Shown piece after piece: positions 17,094-25,830 of a stretch of 41,283 nucleotides of DNA; position 1 is the first letter of the stretch, and each line of letters starts with the position of its first letter. This stretch comes from Natrialbaceae archaeon Tc-Br11_E2g14 (GTDB taxonomy: Archaea; Halobacteriota; Halobacteria; Halobacteriales; Natrialbaceae), in the NCBI GenBank assembly GCA_001564275.1, contig LKND01000015.1, positions 1-41,283 on the forward strand, given 5' to 3'. A program made the position numbers and the translations under genes. Below the pieces are notes generated by a model, which saw only the letters and a program-made list of their open reading frames with translations, was not told the origin of the DNA and did not search any database.

Positions 17094-17424
17094 CCCTCTT
17101 TTGAGCGCGGTTGTCGTCACCGTGTATCGGTGGTCCGCAACCGGTGGGGAGATCACCGAGAGGCGACGACACCGAGCGTGTTGAACCGCACTCGAGCGGC
17201 TACTCGAAGTCGCTGCGTCACCAGCGTCGCCAGTAACGCCGAGATCGCCCTGGAATGGACGCGCTGTCGCCGCTCAGCTCGTGGACCGGGCGTGGTAGTC
17301 CGGCTGCGAGCCCTGACAGCTGGTGACTCGAGACTGTTCGGTCAGGGGAATTAGTGTACCGCTGTCCCGGCGAGTGTCCGCCACGGGCGCTGTGCTTACC
17401 GTGACGTGACGTCGGCGAGCCCTC
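17094..17424. other. gene-free 330 bp after aIF1A
   Basis: A CTTTT run at 17096-17101 directly after the aIF1A stop may serve as terminator. The rest has mixed composition with only short frames of arginine-rich shadow type. I see no RNA gene, repeat or promoter here. Confidence 0.4.
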
Positions 17425-17646
17425 TCAGTCCTCGTCGTCTTCCATCTCCTCGTCGTCCTCCATTTCTTCGTCCTCCATCTCTTCGTCTTCCATCTCTTCA
17501 TCATCCGTGTCGTCGACCGGATCATCGTCGGGGTCTTCAGGGTCGTCGACATCGTCCTCTTCACCGGGGCCGCCACAGCCCGCAATGATCGTCGCAACCA
17601 TCACACCGCCGATGCCGAGGATCCGTCGCCTTGAGTGTTGGACCAT
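17425..17646 (-). CDS. small Tat lipoprotein with acidic EEMED repeats
   Basis: A 73-residue precursor starting at the ATG at 17646. The N-terminus SRRRILGIGG is a twin-arginine-like signal and IIAGC is a lipobox with Cys24, so the mature part should be lipid-anchored outside the cell. Almost everything after that is Asp, Glu and Pro, ending in tandem EEMED/DEEMED units (five Met-centred repeats). The repeat is written by a near-perfect triplet array (17425-17510) and can be expected to vary in length between strains. A role as an acidic surface coat or metal-binding tail is conceivable; no domain is present. The upstream ATG at 17718 would place extra residues before the signal and is less likely. 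Confidence 0.65.
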   Translation of the reverse strand: MVQHSRRRILGIGGVMVATIIAGCGGPGEEDDVDDPEDPDDDPVDDTDDEEMEDEEMEDEEMEDDEEMEDDED

Positions 17647-18012
17647 ACCCCCAGCTTTTCCAACCGGAGGAAAATAGTGGCCACTTGCATGTGCCAGGTC
17701 ACGGCGACATGCCGCCATCGGGGCTCGAGGACGCCTTCTTCACCACTAGGTGGAACTAACGCCAATACGGTCGAACGGGAACGGAACGGTGGTCACTCGA
17801 CGGGTCAGCCCGGCGGCTCATAGCGAGGGGTCGCTCCGGGCGGAACACGGTGGTCCAACGTTCCCTGTCACACGGGCTGGTGGCGTCTCTGTTCAGTACG
17901 GGAAATCACCAGAAAAGCGCCCAGACCCTCTCATACGGATTGCTGTAACTTTTTATCGGTGATTGCCGACCCGGTATGGGCAATCACCGGTAAGAGACGA
18001 CACGAATCCGTA
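17647..18012. other. gene-free 366 bp between lipoprotein and halocyanin-like genes
   Basis: The half next to the lipoprotein gene should hold its promoter but no clear TATA box is seen. The half next to the halocyanin-like gene is filled by the nested inverted repeat described separately. No protein-coding gene is supported. Confidence 0.4.
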
Positions 18013-18013
18013 T
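17933..18013. repeat. 81-bp nested inverted repeat
   Basis: The outer arms ATACGGATT (17933-17941) and AATCCGTAT (18005-18013) are perfect complements. Inside lies a second inverted repeat, CGGTGATTGCC (17957-17967) and GGCAATCACCG (17979-17989), extendable to 15 bp with one wobble. The right outer arm ends on the first base of the halocyanin-like stop codon. Short size, terminal inverted repeats and lack of coding capacity suit a miniature mobile element; an alternative is a terminator for the halocyanin-like gene, but no T-run follows the stem in that direction. Confidence 0.55.
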
Positions 18014-18450
18014 CAGTCCGTCTGGATGTCGACGTCGCCAACCATCGTCGTTCGATGGGGCTCACACAGGTACTCGACCATCTCCTCGGTGGCCTCGAAG
18101 GTGAACGTCTGCTCGTCGTCGTTGGTCCACTCCGAGGCCTCGATCGCCTCACCATCGTCGTCCACGAGTGCGATGTTGTGCTCTGCGCCGTCTTGATTGT
18201 ACCACGTCACCGTGTACTCGGTGCCCGCGGTGAGGACGAGGGTGGGGTTTTCGACGCCGTCGATCGGATCCGGCGAGAGTCCCGTCCAGTTGTTCGTGTG
18301 TCCGTCGAGTTCGATCTCGGTCACACCTTCCCAGTCCTCGGGGTCGGCGTCGGCGCCGTCATCATCGTCACCCAGGCAGCCGGCGAGGGCGGCGGCTGCA
18401 AGCCCGGTCGATGCCAGTACCGCACGTCGGGAGCGACGGTCTGTCGTCAT
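18013..18450 (-). CDS. halocyanin-like blue copper lipoprotein
   Basis: Single-domain cupredoxin of 145 residues. Residues 5-25 form a Tat lipoprotein signal (RRSRRAVLAS and the lipobox LAGC, Cys25), so the protein is lipid-anchored on the outer face of the membrane. The four type-1 copper ligands are visible: H91 (AEHN), C129, H132 and M136 (YLCEPHRTTM). Such proteins shuttle single electrons between membrane complexes and terminal oxidases. A minus-strand CTTATA box (18474-18479) is 26 bp before the ATG. The MFS transporter gene lies 74 bp upstream in the same direction, but this promoter suggests separate transcription. Confidence 0.92.
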   Translation of the reverse strand: MTTDRRSRRAVLASTGLAAAALAGCLGDDDDGADADPEDWEGVTEIELDGHTNNWTGLSPDPIDGVENPTLVLTAGTEYTVTWYNQDGAEHNIALVDDDGEAIEASEWTNDDEQTFTFEATEEMVEYLCEPHRTTMVGDVDIQTD

Positions 18451-18524
18451 ACCCGAATTAGGTGACGACCACGTATAAGTTGAAAGCCTTCGGAACCGAT
18501 GGCAGGCGTTATCATAGCTCATGA

Positions 18525-19754
18525 CTACAACCGCTCGTCCTCGAGTGAGACCTGCGCCGAGAGCCCGATCGACAACCGGAGGAACGCCGGGATGGCCACC
18601 AGGGCGATGGCGATCTCGAGGCCGCCGACCACGAGGAATGCCCACCCGTAACCGTAGGTGGTTGCGAGTGTGCCACCGACGAGAAAGCCCCCGAGGAATC
18701 CCAGGCTGCCAGCGAGGTTGAATCCCGCCATGGCAAGTCCCCGTTCGTCTGGGGCGGCGAGGTCGGTGACGAGCGCCATCGTTGCCGGGGCGACACAGGC
18801 CCCGAGAACGCCGACGGCGACCATCGCGGCCGCAGCCAGGACGACCGTTGGAGCGCTGCCGACGGCGAGAATCCCCACGCCGTAACACAGCGAGCCGCCG
18901 ACGATGGGGGCAGCTCGGCCGATCCGATCGGAGAGGATCCCCATCGGGTACTGCAAGAGCGCAAAGGGGGCGAAGAAGCAGGCCAGCACCAGCCCGGTCG
19001 TCGCGGCGTCGAGGGCGAACGTATCTCGAAAATAAAAGGTACCCACCAGGGCAAAAAAGCCAGCGGTCAATCGGTCGACGAAGCCGAAGGCGTAGGGGAT
19101 CGAGAGGGTGGGTCGACGACGAAGCCCCCGAACGATTGCCGATGCCCCGCGTCGACTGTCGGGGGCCCGGTCGCGAACCCGACCAACGGTGAGGCCAACG
19201 AGTCCAAGGAGACAGGCGGCCGCGACGAGCGGGGCGAGGGGATCGACGGCGGTCAACTGCCCACCGGCGGGTGCGCCAGTCGCCGCGCCGAGACCGATGG
19301 CGATGCCCGCTGCCCCCATATTTCGGCCGTGACCACCCTCGAGATCCATCAGCATGGTCATGGTGAGCGAGAGTGCGCCGACGGTCATCGCGCCCTGCAA
19401 TGCCCGGAGGAGCAGGACGCCCTCGAAGGGGATCGACCCGACGAGTCCCAGGATCGCCAGGCTGGCGTACCCACCGGCGCCGGCGACGGCTCCCACGACG
19501 ATGAAGGGGATACGCCTGCCCGCGGCGTCACTGGCGACGCCCCACAGGCCGACGGCGGCGACGTAGGCGGCGAATTCCGCAACGAGGAACCACATGCCTG
19601 CATCGAGCGTCGTCGCGGTGAACGGCGAACTTGCCCCCCCGACGCCGAAGACCGAGACCAGTTCCTCGAGCCCCGGGTAGAGCAGGAGCTGGGAGAACAA
19701 CACCGCGAAGACGACGGTGGCGAGGAGGACGCGGTCCCGATCGTGCTCGTGCAC
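18525..19754 (-). CDS. MFS transporter, 12 predicted helices
   Basis: A 409-residue major facilitator superfamily protein. Two six-helix halves are visible, and the typical motif A-like loop after helix 2 reads GVASDAAGRR, with its counterpart GILSDRIGR in the second half. The GTG at 19754 (VHEHDRDRVLLATVVF) is chosen since the hydrophobic first helix begins right after it; the frame runs open far upstream (to 20354) but that stretch overlaps the met promoter and the divergent met gene and is Arg-rich shadow sequence. The substrate cannot be predicted; the family includes sugar and drug exporters. Confidence 0.85.
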   Translation of the reverse strand: MHEHDRDRVLLATVVFAVLFSQLLLYPGLEELVSVFGVGGASSPFTATTLDAGMWFLVAEFAAYVAAVGLWGVASDAAGRRIPFIVVGAVAGAGGYASLAILGLVGSIPFEGVLLLRALQGAMTVGALSLTMTMLMDLEGGHGRNMGAAGIAIGLGAATGAPAGGQLTAVDPLAPLVAAACLLGLVGLTVGRVRDRAPDSRRGASAIVRGLRRRPTLSIPYAFGFVDRLTAGFFALVGTFYFRDTFALDAATTGLVLACFFAPFALLQYPMGILSDRIGRAAPIVGGSLCYGVGILAVGSAPTVVLAAAAMVAVGVLGACVAPATMALVTDLAAPDERGLAMAGFNLAGSLGFLGGFLVGGTLATTYGYGWAFLVVGGLEIAIALVAIPAFLRLSIGLSAQVSLEDERL

Positions 19755-20065
19755 ACCCGTCGATTGGTGTGGGTCCCTATCAAAGCCGTCGTCTTGGGGA
19801 CGAGAGTTCCGCTCGAAGGCTGGCCGACACCCTTGCCTGAGAGCTGTCTGGGAGCCACTCTCGACGTGGTGACGTGGATCGCCCGCTGAAGTCAACGCCA
19901 GGGTGAGGAGCACACGGAACCGTCGGGCACTGGAGGATCGACAGTGGCGAACGCACGAGATCGGGAGTGTCCACGCCCGTACGTGGGTGGCAATCACAGC
20001 CAATCGATGTCGGTTTTTGCCGTTACTGTCGTGCATAAGAACGTGTGGAAGTATGCATACAAAAC
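19755..20065. other. divergent intergenic region (MFS / met operon)
   Basis: Most of this 311 bp has no coding signal. A TATA-like GCATAAGA near 20032-20039 serves the plus-strand met genes, followed by the palindrome at 20051-20060. No clear TATA box is seen for the MFS gene on the other strand. Confidence 0.4.
20051..20060 (+). promoter_or_regulatory. palindrome GTATGCATAC before the met genes
   Basis: A perfect ten-base palindrome lies between the TATA-like box and the ATG at 20066, so it would overlap the transcription start. This is a good position for a repressor site. No regulator gene is adjacent; the role is inferred from position. Confidence 0.4.
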
Positions 20066-21409
20066 ATGACTCGAGGCTCGAGGCCGGACGAAGGGGCGTC
20101 GGGATTGGCCACCCGGAGCGTCCACGCCGGCTACGACGGGGACCCGGCGACGGGCGCGGCGGCGGTCCCGATCTACCAGACGACCTCCTACGCGTTCGCG
20201 GATGCGGAGGCTGCCGCCGAGCTGTACGCGCTCGAGCGCGAGGGACACATCTACTCGCGAATCTCGAACCCGACCGTCGAGGTGCTCGAAGAACGCTTGA
20301 GTGCCCTCGAGGGCGGAGCCGGTGCGGTCGCAACCGCCAGCGGCATGGCCGCACTCGATTCCATTGCCCTCGTGCTCACGACCGTGGGCGACAACGTCGT
20401 CTGTTCGACGGATACCTACGGGGGGACCACCGCGTATCTCGACAAGACCGCGAGCAAGCGTGGCGTCGAAGCTCGCTTCGTCCCGACGCTCGAGTACGAC
20501 GCCTACGAGGACGCCATCGACGAGGACACGGCGTTCGTCCACGTCGAAACCATCGGCAATCCGTCGCTCGTGACGCCCGACTTCGAGCGTTTGGCCACCA
20601 TCGCCCACGACAACGGCGTCCCGCTGGTGGTCGACAACACGTTCGCAACGCCCGCGCTCTGTCGCCCGCTCGAACACGGCGCGGACGTCGTCTGGGAGTC
20701 GACGACGAAGTGGCTCACCGGGGCGGGGACGACCGTCGGCGGGGTCGTCGTCGACGCCGGGAGCTTCGACTGGCGGACCCACGGGTACGACGAACTCGCC
20801 GGGTCGAACCACGCCTACCACGACGTCGACTTCTCGCGGGACTTCGCCGACGCCCCGCTAGCGGCCGCCGTCCGCTACCGGGGGACCAGGAGCCTCGGCA
20901 ACCAGCAGTCCCCCCACGACGCCTGGAACACGTTACAGGGGATCCAGACGCTCCCACTTCGCGTCGAGAAACACTGCGAGAACGCTGCCATTGTGGCGGA
21001 GTACCTCGCCGACCACGCCGACGTCGACTGGGTGACCTACCCCGGTCACGACGACCACCCGAGCCACGAGGCTGCGAATCGATACCTCACCGATTATGGC
21101 GGCGTGGTCGCCTTCGGTCTCGAGGGCGGCGACGACCCACGGGGGGCTTACGAGGCCGGGAAGTCCGTCTGTGAGGCGACCGAGGTCGCCCAGTTTCTCG
21201 CCAACATCGGCGACGCCAAGACGCTCATCATCCACCCGGCGAGTACGACCCACGGGCAGTTGACCTCCGAGGAGCGCGCCGACGCGGGCGTCACCGACGA
21301 CCTGGTCCGGCTCTCCGTGGGCATCGAGGATCCGGCTGACCTGCTCGCGGACCTCGAGCAGGCCATCGAGACGGCCATCAGGGTGCGTGATGGGGGGTCA
21401 CGGCGATGA
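20066..21409 (+). CDS. metY: O-acetylhomoserine sulfhydrylase (Cys/Met PLP family)
   Basis: PLP enzyme that makes homocysteine from O-acetylhomoserine and sulfide. The 447-residue protein has the family features [16 protein letters not shown] (63-78), the cofactor Asp190 in VVDNTFATP and the Schiff-base Lys215 in ESTTKWLTG. The length, longer than cystathionine gamma-synthase (about 380-400), and the following metX fit sulfhydrylase rather than MetB. The ATG at 20066 lies just after the promoter; an ATG at 20045 is too close to the TATA box. The stop overlaps metX by four bases (ATGA), so both are coupled. Confidence 0.92.
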   Translation: MTRGSRPDEGASGLATRSVHAGYDGDPATGAAAVPIYQTTSYAFADAEAAAELYALEREGHIYSRISNPTVEVLEERLSALEGGAGAVATASGMAALDSIALVLTTVGDNVVCSTDTYGGTTAYLDKTASKRGVEARFVPTLEYDAYEDAIDEDTAFVHVETIGNPSLVTPDFERLATIAHDNGVPLVVDNTFATPALCRPLEHGADVVWESTTKWLTGAGTTVGGVVVDAGSFDWRTHGYDELAGSNHAYHDVDFSRDFADAPLAAAVRYRGTRSLGNQQSPHDAWNTLQGIQTLPLRVEKHCENAAIVAEYLADHADVDWVTYPGHDDHPSHEAANRYLTDYGGVVAFGLEGGDDPRGAYEAGKSVCEATEVAQFLANIGDAKTLIIHPASTTHGQLTSEERADAGVTDDLVRLSVGIEDPADLLADLEQAIETAIRVRDGGSRR

Positions 21410-22662
21410 CCGCGAAAGACACCGTCGACCTCGGCACGTTCACCTTCGAGTGTGGGGAGTCCATCCCCACGCTCGAGGTCGCCTACGAGAGCTACGGCGA
21501 GTTCGACGGGTCGAACGCCGTCCTGATCTGTCACGCGCTGACCGGCAGTGCCCACGTCGCCCGTCGACCGGACGCCGGCGACGAGACCGCCGGACAGGCG
21601 AGGGCCTGGTGGGGTGACGTCGTCGGTCCGGGCAAAGCTATCGACACGACGGAATACTTCGTCGTCTGCGCCAACGTCCCCGGCTCCTGTTATGGCACCA
21701 CGGGCCCCTCGAGCACGAACCCCGAGACTGGAGAACCCTACGGGACGGACTTCCCACCGGTGACGGTGGGCGATTGGACGCGCGCCCAGCGCCGGCTGCT
21801 CGACGACCTCGGGGTGGGTCGGCTCCGGGCCGTCATTGGCGGCTCCGTCGGTGGCATGAACGTCCTGGACTGGCTTCGACGGTATCCGGACGACGTCGAG
21901 TGCGCCGGCGCGGTGGCGACGGCACCGCGACTCGACCCCCAGTGTCTGGCTCTCGACACCGTCGCCAGACGGGCGATCACGAGCGACCCTGACTGGAACG
22001 GTGGCCATTACTACGACACTCGTCGTGGTGGCGACGCCGGCGACGAGCGCCCAGCCACCGGTGACGACGAACAGCCGGGACCGACCGCAGGACTCGCTCG
22101 AGCGAGACAGATCGGCCACATTATGTACCTCTCGAAGGCTTCCATGGACCGGAAGTTCGGACGGCGAGCGGCCGGTCGGGAGGCGACACGCGATGGACCA
22201 CCCGACCCCGCAGCCGGCTTTTTCCCGTACCGTGAGGTCGAATCCTACCTCGACTACCAGGCCGACCAGTTCGTCGATCGGTTCGACGCCAACAGCTATC
22301 TCTACCTGACCCGGGCGATGGACGACTTCGACCTCTCGGCGGGCTACGAATCCGACGGCGACGCCCTGGCAGCGTTCGAGGGCGACCTCCTCGTGCTCTC
22401 GTTCACCGGCGACTGGCATTTCACCGCCGAGCAGGCAGAAGCACTGGCCGAGACCTGTCGCGAACGCGGAATCGACGTCGCCCACCACGTTGTCGAGTCC
22501 GATCACGGCCACGACGCCTTCCTCGTCGAACCCGAGAGCGTCGGCCCCCCGCTCGCTGGCCTGCTCGAGGCCGGTCTCGAGGCCCGGACGATCACCGACA
22601 CGGTCGAACGGCCCGAGCCCGACGCATTCGCGCCGGTTCACACCAGCCTCTTCTCGAGGTGA
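21406..22662 (+). CDS. metX: homoserine O-acetyltransferase
   Basis: Alpha/beta hydrolase-fold enzyme that acetylates homoserine from acetyl-CoA, giving the substrate of the gene before it. Visible are the HALTGSAH region (43-50), the nucleophile Ser147 in GGSVGGM, the acid Asp in SFTGDWHF and the catalytic His in SDHGHDAF. The 418 residues are slightly more than usual because an Asp/Gly/Glu-rich loop is inserted at about 205-228, next to the [14 protein letters not shown] segment. Acetyl rather than succinyl use is inferred from the MetX-type sequence and the sulfhydrylase partner. Confidence 0.94.
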   Translation: MTAKDTVDLGTFTFECGESIPTLEVAYESYGEFDGSNAVLICHALTGSAHVARRPDAGDETAGQARAWWGDVVGPGKAIDTTEYFVVCANVPGSCYGTTGPSSTNPETGEPYGTDFPPVTVGDWTRAQRRLLDDLGVGRLRAVIGGSVGGMNVLDWLRRYPDDVECAGAVATAPRLDPQCLALDTVARRAITSDPDWNGGHYYDTRRGGDAGDERPATGDDEQPGPTAGLARARQIGHIMYLSKASMDRKFGRRAAGREATRDGPPDPAAGFFPYREVESYLDYQADQFVDRFDANSYLYLTRAMDDFDLSAGYESDGDALAAFEGDLLVLSFTGDWHFTAEQAEALAETCRERGIDVAHHVVESDHGHDAFLVEPESVGPPLAGLLEAGLEARTITDTVERPEPDAFAPVHTSLFSR

Positions 22663-22856
22663 TCCGCTGCTGGGTTCATCGGTTGGATGGTGTCCCCTCG
22701 AGTATCGCGCAACCCGCAACATTCGCCGTTCGTGTTGTGTGGTCTCGATTGTCCGGCCCGTTCACGTCTGGCATATCGCTAAATTAACCTCTCAGTTCCG
22801 ATAATTATTGAATCGTGACCTGGACAGCGTTAATGATTGGATCGTCATGCCACAAA

Positions 22857-22863
22857 TTATAAA
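22857..22863 (+). promoter_or_regulatory. TATA box of the first membrane-protein gene
   Basis: TTATAAA is centred 28 bp before the ATG at 22888, in an AT-rich island, consistent with a leaderless transcript. Confidence 0.6.
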
Positions 22864-22887
22864 CCAGTCCTGTGGGATACACCGTTG

Positions 22888-23529
22888 ATGGCAGACGATA
22901 GTCAACTCGAGTACGAGGACGAACCAGGGGGCACGACAGCACAACCAGCACAGCCGGCGGTCGAGAGTGAGAGTGATCTCCCCCTGAAGGAGGGGGCACT
23001 GTTCGGCGTCGGTGGATTCTTGCTGAGTTACGTGTCGGTGCTGACTCTCGTGATGGGTGCGATGGCCATGGACGGTGTTGATGCCGACGATTCGGCGGCG
23101 ACCTGGGAGATGGCCTCGTGGGTCCTGTTGAGTGGCCTCGGCGCTGGCTTCGAGGAGGGCGGGGAAGTTGCTTCAATCACCTCCGCACCCGGTGCCGGTA
23201 GCCTAGCCATTCCGAGCCTGTTCGTGGGAGTGATCGCGATCGTCGTGCTCATCGGCGTCGGCTACAGTCTCGCGAAGTACACCGGCGCTGAAGACTCGGC
23301 CGAAGCAGCGCAGGCGTCGGCCCTCGCCGTGCCCGGCTGGCTTCTGCTCGCCGTCGTGTTTGCGTTCCTCTCCGAGTGGGAGAGCGAGGCCGAAACGACC
23401 TACGCAATCGCTACCTCCGACGCGATTTTGTTTGCCGGCGTCTTGATGCCCGCCATCTTCGCGATCGCTGGCGGTCTGCTCTACGCCTGGCCCGACCCGA
23501 TCGAGCAGCTGATGGAAAAGATCGAGTAA
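22888..23529 (+). CDS. four-helix haloarchaeal membrane protein, unknown function
   Basis: A 213-residue protein with a soluble acidic N-terminus (about 35 residues) and four hydrophobic segments: around 42-62, 113-136 (FVGVIAIVVLIGVGYSLAKY), 148-165 and 177-200. Short extracytoplasmic loops are acidic. I do not recognise a named family. The next gene encodes a protein with the same order of helices and matching features (GY.LAK/GY.LAR at the end of helix 2, a WxE segment after helix 3, SDA/TDA before helix 4), so the two are probably old tandem duplicates. The ATG at 22888 fits the TATA spacing; a longer frame to 22837 would cover the promoter. Confidence 0.8.
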   Translation: MADDSQLEYEDEPGGTTAQPAQPAVESESDLPLKEGALFGVGGFLLSYVSVLTLVMGAMAMDGVDADDSAATWEMASWVLLSGLGAGFEEGGEVASITSAPGAGSLAIPSLFVGVIAIVVLIGVGYSLAKYTGAEDSAEAAQASALAVPGWLLLAVVFAFLSEWESEAETTYAIATSDAILFAGVLMPAIFAIAGGLLYAWPDPIEQLMEKIE

Positions 23530-23628
23530 ACGACCACCGAACGGCCCGGTCCCCGCTCGGGTTGTACCCGTCCTCCTGTTTTCTCCGGCGACCACAAGAT
23601 TCACGTCAGGTTATCGAGACGTTCCTGT

Positions 23629-24678
23629 ATGGTTCCCGAGAGTGACAGCAGGCACGATCACCCCCACCGGGCTCACGACCCTGTCCACGACGACACTGAG
23701 AACTCCCCACTCGCCGACCGTCTCACGATGGGGTCTGCCGTGGCCGCGGGGTGTTTCGTGCTCGTGTCCGTTTTCGCGTACCTGTTGACGACCGCCGCTC
23801 GGTTCGGCGGCACCGCGCAGGAGAGCGACCCCTCCACGCCCGTCTTCAGTGGCTTCGTCTTTCTCGTCAGCCACGGCGGGACGTTCACTGAAGCGGTCGA
23901 CAACGTCCCGTTGATATTCGGCGGCATCGGCCTGGCGGCGATCGTTCTCGTACCACTCGCCGCGATCACCTTTGTGATCGCTGGCTACGTGCTGGCCCGA
24001 CACGTTCGGCCGAAAACGGTCCCCGAAACGGTCACAACGGCCCTCACGATTGCGCCCGCCTACGTCCTGTTGACCGTTGCCCTCGCCACCTGGGTCGAAC
24101 ACACCCCGGAGGGCGACAACACCGGAGGGCCAGGTCAAGAGGTCGAGGAGCTGACCATCGGGACCGACGCCGGACTGATCCTGACGACGGTCGCGTTCGT
24201 TACCGTCTTCGCCTCCCTCGGCGCGCTCGTCGCCGTTCGCTCGAGCCTGCTCGAGTCCAACCGAACGGCTGGACAATCGGCGACGGCGGATTCGGCAAGG
24301 TCCCTGGCGGACCCCCACCACGATCGATCGACAACCGATGGGGTGCCCGAGGGTGCCGGTGGCGACCAACCGCCGACGCGTCTGGACGATGCCCATCGAG
24401 CGCCGACGGAAGCGAGCCGGGCCACCACTGCCGACCGCGGCAGCGCCGGGGTCGACGACGATTCCCCGCGAGCGGACTCCGCGCTGCGTTCGGAGCGATC
24501 CTCCAGTCGGGATCACTCCCGATACAAACCACGTCACCTGCGCGAGAGTGGCGACGATTCTGCATCGGACGGTAGCGGAGCAGCCGGCATCGGATCGACA
24601 GACGGGGATCCAGCGGACACCGCGGCCTCCGACGCTGCTCGTACGGACCGAGATGAGCACGAGCGCTATCGCTCCTGA
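23629..24678 (+). CDS. four-helix membrane protein with long disordered C-terminus
   Basis: A 349-residue protein. The first 205 residues contain a His/Asp-rich N-terminus and four helices (about 36-56, 100-124, 138-155 and 182-204) arranged as in the preceding gene. After that come about 145 residues rich in Ser, Asp, Arg, Thr and Gly with no hydrophobic core, likely a disordered cytoplasmic tail. The tail frame is uninterrupted with normal third-position GC, so I keep the full length. The function is unknown. It lies 99 bp after its paralogue and 70 bp before hisG. Confidence 0.72.
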   Translation: MVPESDSRHDHPHRAHDPVHDDTENSPLADRLTMGSAVAAGCFVLVSVFAYLLTTAARFGGTAQESDPSTPVFSGFVFLVSHGGTFTEAVDNVPLIFGGIGLAAIVLVPLAAITFVIAGYVLARHVRPKTVPETVTTALTIAPAYVLLTVALATWVEHTPEGDNTGGPGQEVEELTIGTDAGLILTTVAFVTVFASLGALVAVRSSLLESNRTAGQSATADSARSLADPHHDRSTTDGVPEGAGGDQPPTRLDDAHRAPTEASRATTADRGSAGVDDDSPRADSALRSERSSSRDHSRYKPRHLRESGDDSASDGSGAAGIGSTDGDPADTAASDAARTDRDEHERYRS

Positions 24679-24748
24679 TCGCCAGGTCCCTCCTCGAGGG
24701 TCGCCCCAGATGGAAAAGCAATTCCCTCCCCATATCCTACACCCGCCA

Positions 24749-25600
24749 ATGCGTATCGCCGTCCCCAACAAGGGCCGCCTGCACGAGCCGACGATCGACC
24801 TTCTCGAGCGGGCCGGCCTCCATCTCGAGAACGGGGCCGCCCGGAAACTCTACGCCGAGACTGTCGACCCCGACGTGACGATCCTCTTCGCCCGAGCGGC
24901 TGACATCCCCGAGTACATCGCCGACGGGGCTGCGGATATGGGCATCACGGGCCTCGATCAGGTGCGTGAGGCCGACGCCGACGGCGTGTCGGACCTGCTG
25001 GACCTCCAGTTCGGCCGCTGTCGCCTGGTTCTCGCGGCACCGGAGGACGGTGAGATCACGTCTCCCGCGGACCTCGAGGGCAAGACCGTCGCCACGGAGT
25101 TCCCCACGATCACCCGCCAGTTCTTCGAGGAACGCGGGCTCGACCCGACGATCGTCGAGGTGACGGGAGCCACCGAACTCACCCCTCACGTCGAAATGGC
25201 CGACGCCATCGTCGACATCACCAGCACGGGGACGACGCTGAAGATGAACCGCCTCGCCGTCGTCGAGGCGGTCCTCTCGAGTTCCGTCCGCCTGTTCGCT
25301 CACGAGGACGTCCGGGATGACCCCAAAGTCCAGGAGATTCGCACAGCGCTCTCCTCTGTACTCGCGGCCGACGGCAAACGCTACCTGATGATGAACGTCC
25401 CACGGGACGCCCTCGAGGATGTTCGCAACGTGATCCCCGGGATGGGTGGCCCGACGATCATGGACATCGCCAACGGCGGCGACAAGGTGGCGGTCCACGC
25501 CGTCGTCGACGAACGGCAGGTCTTCGAGACGATCACCGAGGTGAAAAAAGCCGGCGCGAGCGACGTACTGGTCACCGAGATCGAGCGACTGGTCGAGTGA
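24749..25600 (+). CDS. hisG: ATP phosphoribosyltransferase, long form
   Basis: First step of histidine synthesis: ATP + PRPP to phosphoribosyl-ATP. The 283-residue product has the N-terminus [15 protein letters not shown], the PRPP loop region [12 protein letters not shown], and a C-terminal ACT-like regulatory domain (about 205-280), so it is the long, hexameric, histidine-inhibited form that needs no HisZ. The ATG at 24749 matches the family start; the frame is open far upstream, overlapping the previous gene. No other his genes are near, as is usual in haloarchaea. Confidence 0.96.
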   Translation: MRIAVPNKGRLHEPTIDLLERAGLHLENGAARKLYAETVDPDVTILFARAADIPEYIADGAADMGITGLDQVREADADGVSDLLDLQFGRCRLVLAAPEDGEITSPADLEGKTVATEFPTITRQFFEERGLDPTIVEVTGATELTPHVEMADAIVDITSTGTTLKMNRLAVVEAVLSSSVRLFAHEDVRDDPKVQEIRTALSSVLAADGKRYLMMNVPRDALEDVRNVIPGMGGPTIMDIANGGDKVAVHAVVDERQVFETITEVKKAGASDVLVTEIERLVE

Positions 25601-25830
25601 GTTCCTCGGGCCAGCGAGGGCGTCATCCCCATCCAAAACGTTTAGACTCTAACGGGAACACGCATCGATGGTGAACGCCCAGTGCCGGAACTCGCGTGCC
25701 GGGAGGTCGGTTCTCCAGCCCCTCACAGCGGGGCTTCCGGTGGCGCCACCGATCCCGCTGGCACTGGTGTTGGTCCCGACTTCAACTCGATGGGTGGGTC
25801 CCTCAAGACACTCGCCGGTGGTGATCGGCA
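25601..25830. other. intergenic region with hairpin, possible mobile-element remnant
   Basis: A GC-rich hairpin AGCCCC-TCACAGC-GGGGCT is at 25717-25735. The surrounding 25675-25740 segment resembles, in style, the structured ends of IS200/IS605-type elements in haloarchaea, but no transposase reading frame remains. It may equally be the hisG terminator. Confidence 0.3.

Noticed and set aside
17425-17510. acidic triplet-rich array considered as a CRISPR or non-coding repeat
   Set aside because: The units are short, contiguous and in frame inside a lipoprotein gene with a clear Tat signal and lipobox, so it is a protein repeat.
19755-20354. 200-residue N-terminal extension of the MFS transporter
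   Set aside because: The sequence is Arg/Pro-rich, crosses the met promoter and overlaps the metY coding region; the first helix starts right after the GTG at 19754.
24338-24748. 137-codon N-terminal extension of hisG
   Set aside because: It overlaps the preceding membrane-protein gene in another frame; HisG proteins start at [10 protein letters not shown].
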